Origin: Porticoccaceae bacterium
GTDB lineage: Bacteria; Pseudomonadota; Gammaproteobacteria; Pseudomonadales; Porticoccaceae
DNA length: 8,926 nucleotides
Assembly: GCA_019090225.1 (NCBI GenBank)
Contig: JAHRWI010000046.1
Span: 1 to 8,926 of the forward strand
Direction: 5' to 3'
In this document: one piece after another, positions 6,126 to 8,926 of the stretch
Numbering within the stretch: the first letter of the stretch is position 1
Layout of the letters: every line of letters begins with the position of its first letter
Position numbers and translations under genes: made by a program
The notes under the pieces: generated by a model
What the model was told of the DNA's origin: nothing
Database searches by the model: none
What the model saw: only the letters and a program-made list of their open reading frames with translations

Positions 6126-7796
6126 ATGGACAAACCTGGCCCGACAAATTTTATCGAACAAATCATTAGTCACGATCTGGAGGCCAAATTAACCGATCGG
6201 GTAGTGACGCGTTTCCCTCCTGAGCCTAATGGTTATCTGCATATCGGTCACGCCAAGTCGATCTGTTTAAACTTTGGCCTGGCTGAACAGTTCGGTGGGG
6301 TTTGCAATTTGCGCTTTGACGATACCAACCCTGATAAAGAAAGCGATGAATTTGTTCAGGCGATCATTGAGGATATTCGTTGGCTGGGTTTTCAGTGGCA
6401 CGGTGAGGTGCGTTTTGCCTCAGACTATTTCGAGCAACTTTATCTCTGGGCTGTGGAGCTAATTACGGCAGGAAAAGCCTATGTCTGCGAGCTAAGTCCA
6501 GAGCAAACCCGGGAATACCGGGGCACACTCACAGAGCCGGGCAAGAATAGCCCTTATCGTGACAGAGCCATCGACGAGAGCGTGTCTCTGCTTAAGCAAA
6601 TGCGTGATGGCGGGATCGAAGAGGGCTGCATGGTCTTACGCGCCAAAATTGATATGGCTTCGCCCAATATGAATATGCGGGATCCGGTTTTGTATCGGGT
6701 CAAGCTCGGCGGCCACCATCGAACCGGGAATCAGTGGCATATTTATCCCTCTTACGATTTTGCCCACGGCCAGGAAGATGCCATTGAAGGCATTAGCCAT
6801 TCCATTTGCACCCTCGAATTTGCCGACCATCGACCCCTTTACGAATGGTTTATTGAGAACCTGCCCGTACCGTCCTCGCCTCGGCAGTTTGAATTTGGTC
6901 GACTTAACCTCAATTACACGGTGACCAGCAAGCGCAAGCTCAAACAGTTGGTCGATGAGCAGCATGTCGATGGTTGGGATGACCCACGTTTGCCGACACT
7001 CTCCGGTCTGCGTAGACGGGGTGTGAGTCCAGCAGCAGTTAGAGCCTTTTGCGATAGCCTCGCTGTTGCAAAGACCGATGGCATGGTGGATATGGCTCAG
7101 TTTGACCATTTTATCCGTCAGGATTTGAATGAAAACGCACCCAGGGCGATGTGCGTTCTGGATCCGATCAAGGTTACGCTGACCAATTGGCCTGATGATG
7201 AGCAGGTGGTGTTACCTGCCGCTAATCATCCCAATCGGGACGATATGGGCGAGCGCCAACTACCCTTTGGTCAGACTCTTTATATTGATCGGGCCGACTT
7301 TACCGAGGATACCAGCCTGTCGCGGAAAAAATTTAAGCGCCTGGTTTTAGGTGACTACGTGCGCCTGCGAGGTGCCTATGTCATTAAGGCCGATGGCGCT
7401 GTTCATGATGACGCGGGTCAAGTTGTGGAGATTATGGCCACAGTGGTGCCCAACACCCTGGGCGAAAACCCACCCGCTGAGATGAAGCCGCGTGGGGTTA
7501 TTCATTGGGTCGCGGCTCACGATTGCCTGTCCTGCGACGTACAGCTTTATGATCGGCTGTTTAATGACCCAGAGCCCGATGCTGGTGATAAGAACTTTTT
7601 AGAAAGCATCAATCCGGATTCCTCCGTGCTTATCTCCGGCTGCAAAGGGGAGGCCAGTTTGATGAGCGCCGAACCCGGCACTACCTATCAATTTGAACGG
7701 GAAGGTTATTTTTGTCTGGATGCTCGTCACAGCAATGCTGAGCACGTGGTATTTAATCGCACTATTTCTTTGCGGGATAACTGGGCTAATAAATAG
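6126..7796 (+). CDS. glnS: Glutaminyl-tRNA synthetase
   Basis: GlnRS attaches glutamine to tRNA-Gln in the cytoplasm. It is a class I enzyme of 556 residues (E. coli 554). The Rossmann domain begins FPPEPNGYLHIGHAKS with the HIGH motif at His39-His42. It continues through LRFDDTNP, RDPVLYRVK and YPSYDFAHGQEDAIEGISHS, and has the KMSKS-type motif as TSKRK at 267-271. Residues from about 340 form the two beta-barrels that read the anticodon, ending FEREGYFCLDARHS and VFNRTISLRDNW. Thr at 267, where E. coli has Met, is as I recall it in Pseudomonas GlnRS. ATG at 6126 gives the expected short leader before PTNFIEQII; the only ribosome binding site is a weak GCGGA about 6 bases upstream. It is divergent from ppiB, preceded by a good promoter and followed 71 bases later by cysS. 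Confidence 0.97.
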   Translation: MDKPGPTNFIEQIISHDLEAKLTDRVVTRFPPEPNGYLHIGHAKSICLNFGLAEQFGGVCNLRFDDTNPDKESDEFVQAIIEDIRWLGFQWHGEVRFASDYFEQLYLWAVELITAGKAYVCELSPEQTREYRGTLTEPGKNSPYRDRAIDESVSLLKQMRDGGIEEGCMVLRAKIDMASPNMNMRDPVLYRVKLGGHHRTGNQWHIYPSYDFAHGQEDAIEGISHSICTLEFADHRPLYEWFIENLPVPSSPRQFEFGRLNLNYTVTSKRKLKQLVDEQHVDGWDDPRLPTLSGLRRRGVSPAAVRAFCDSLAVAKTDGMVDMAQFDHFIRQDLNENAPRAMCVLDPIKVTLTNWPDDEQVVLPAANHPNRDDMGERQLPFGQTLYIDRADFTEDTSLSRKKFKRLVLGDYVRLRGAYVIKADGAVHDDAGQVVEIMATVVPNTLGENPPAEMKPRGVIHWVAAHDCLSCDVQLYDRLFNDPEPDAGDKNFLESINPDSSVLISGCKGEASLMSAEPGTTYQFEREGYFCLDARHSNAEHVVFNRTISLRDNWANK

Positions 7797-7818
7797 CCTT
7801 CGGTTGAACGCTTTTTTT
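7795..7818 (+). terminator. Weak hairpin plus T-run after glnS
   Basis: AGCCTTC-GGTT-GAACGCT (7795-7812) can fold into a 7-position stem with one C-C mismatch, followed by seven T residues (7812-7818). It begins within the glnS stop codon. The stem is short, so it may be an attenuating or partial terminator between glnS and cysS rather than a full stop. Confidence 0.4.
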
Positions 7819-7867
7819 ACCTGACAAACCACTAAACAAATGATTGAGCCAATAAAACACTAAACTT

Positions 7868-8926
7868 ATGACCCTGAAAATTTACAACACCTTAAAACGT
7901 AAAAAAGAAACCTTTCGGCCCATGCATGAGGGCAAAATTGGTCTCTATGTTTGTGGCATAACGGTTTACGACTATTGTCATATTGGTCATGCCCGGGTGC
8001 TGGTAGCTTTTGATGCCATTACTCGCTACCTGCGCAGTCAAGATTGGGACGTTAGCTATGTGCGAAATATCACCGATATCGACGATAAAATCCTCAATCG
8101 CGCCGCTGAAAACAACGAGGAATATACCGCTCTAACAGAACGCATGATCGACGCCATGCACGAAGATGAGCGGGCTCTGGCCATTCTTGAGCCGGATAGC
8201 GAGCCACGGGCCACCGGTCATATCGATGAGATTATTACTATGGTGCAAACCCTGGTTGATAATCACTATGCCTACCGGGCCGACAATGGCGATGTGTACT
8301 ACCGAGTTAAACGCTTCCCTGAGTACGGTAAGTTAAGCAATAAAAACCCTGATGAATTGCTCAGCGGTGCCCGTGTCGAAACGGGAGAGGTAAAAGAAGA
8401 TCCTCGCGATTTTGCTTTATGGAAAGCCGCTAGCGAGACTGAAACCGGCTGGGCCTCTCCCTGGGGTAGAGGTCGTCCGGGCTGGCATATTGAATGTTCT
8501 GCGATGTCTACCTGCTTGTTGGGTGAGACCTTTGATATTCATGGGGGTGGGCCGGATTTGCCTTTTCCCCATCATGAAAATGAAATCGCTCAAAGCGAGG
8601 CAGCTACCGGTAAGACCTTTGTGCACTACTGGATGCATGCGGGCGCAGTGCGTGTGGACGATGAAAAAATGTCCAAATCGCTGAACAACTTTTTTACCAT
8701 CCGTGAAGTATTAAAAAAGTATCATCCAGAAGTCGTACGTTTCTTTTTATTATCCAGCCATTATCGAAGTCCGATTAATTATTCTGAGGATAATTTGATC
8801 GAAGCGCGGCAGGGTTTGGAGCGTTTTTATCAGGCTCTGCGGGGCTTTGGCGAAGTCGCGCCACTGGCGCTTGCCGAGTTAAAAGATAGCCCCTGGCGTA
8901 AACGTTTTGTCGAGTCGATGAATGAT
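7868..8926 (+). CDS. cysS: Cysteinyl-tRNA synthetase, 3' end cut by window
   Basis: CysRS charges tRNA-Cys and is a class I zinc-dependent synthetase. The frame is open for 353 codons from ATG at 7868 to the right edge; E. coli CysRS has 461 residues, so about 110 C-terminal residues (part of the anticodon-binding region) are outside. The N-terminus MTLKIYNTLKRKKETF is typical. Zinc ligands Cys29 (YVCGITVYD), Cys210 (GWHIECSAM), His235 and Glu239 (FPHHENE) sit one residue after their E. coli positions. HIGH is at 38-41 and KMSKS at 267-271. No ribosome binding site is visible: the bases before the ATG are A-rich (ATAAAACACTAAACTT). It follows glnS by 71 bases on the same strand, and co-transcription is likely if the weak terminator between them is leaky. 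Confidence 0.97.
   Translation, partial: MTLKIYNTLKRKKETFRPMHEGKIGLYVCGITVYDYCHIGHARVLVAFDAITRYLRSQDWDVSYVRNITDIDDKILNRAAENNEEYTALTERMIDAMHEDERALAILEPDSEPRATGHIDEIITMVQTLVDNHYAYRADNGDVYYRVKRFPEYGKLSNKNPDELLSGARVETGEVKEDPRDFALWKAASETETGWASPWGRGRPGWHIECSAMSTCLLGETFDIHGGGPDLPFPHHENEIAQSEAATGKTFVHYWMHAGAVRVDDEKMSKSLNNFFTIREVLKKYHPEVVRFFLLSSHYRSPINYSEDNLIEARQGLERFYQALRGFGEVAPLALAELKDSPWRKRFVESMND

Noticed and set aside
5924..6169. Overlapping ~70-80-codon frames on both strands in the ppiB/glnS gap
   Set aside because: They cover the glnS promoter and leader, lack ribosome binding sites and encode unrecognisable sequences.
6636..7109. 157-codon minus-strand open frame inside glnS
   Set aside because: It is antisense to a conserved part of GlnRS, with no ribosome binding site and no recognisable product.
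1..8926. Search for a novel defence, mobile or biosynthetic system
   Set aside because: All sizeable frames are core metabolic, translation, folding or lipid A genes; no integrase, transposase, terminal repeats, CRISPR-like arrays or tRNA-linked attachment sites were seen.

Overview
This window is a compact run of chromosomal housekeeping genes from a Gram-negative bacterium, almost certainly a gammaproteobacterium of the Pseudomonas/Cellvibrio type. Evidence for this is the B-type aconitase, the LpxH lipid A enzyme, the MiaE tRNA hydroxylase, and the order lpxH-ppiB-glnS-cysS next to acnB, which from memory resembles the acnB-to-cysS/folD neighbourhood of Pseudomonas. The species cannot be fixed from the sequence alone. 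Base composition is moderate, and no mobile element, integrase, tRNA, rRNA or CRISPR array is visible.

Layout. (1) 1-2208, minus strand: acnB (TCA-cycle aconitase), beginning with GTG at 2208 and cut by the left window edge. (2) 2209-2623: a divergent intergenic region with a short tandem repeat and a 21-codon leader ORF that overlaps the next gene. (3) 2624-4535, plus strand: a DUF1289 four-cysteine protein, a glutathione S-transferase-like protein and miaE. (4) 4535-4539: miaE and lpxH converge with only 3 bases between them, and both stop codons lie in one arm of a perfect 10-bp inverted repeat. (5) 5927-4539, minus strand: ppiB then lpxH, separated by a gap with a 12-bp triplicate repeat and a small hairpin. 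(6) 5928-6125: divergent ppiB/glnS control region with a good sigma-70-like promoter for glnS and a hairpin in its leader. (7) 6126-8926, plus strand: glnS and then cysS, the latter cut by the right window edge.

The genes do not form a single pathway. They cover central carbon metabolism (acnB), tRNA charging and modification (glnS, cysS, miaE), protein folding (ppiB), lipid A synthesis (lpxH) and two less certain functions (the DUF1289 protein and the GST-like protein). The two synthetases probably share a transcript, as do ppiB and lpxH. I did not find a previously undescribed multi-gene system. The points worth a second look are small-scale: the repeat copying the ppiB stop codon, the stop-codon inverted repeat between miaE and lpxH, the non-ATG start and possible coupling of lpxH, and the leader ORF before the DUF1289 gene.
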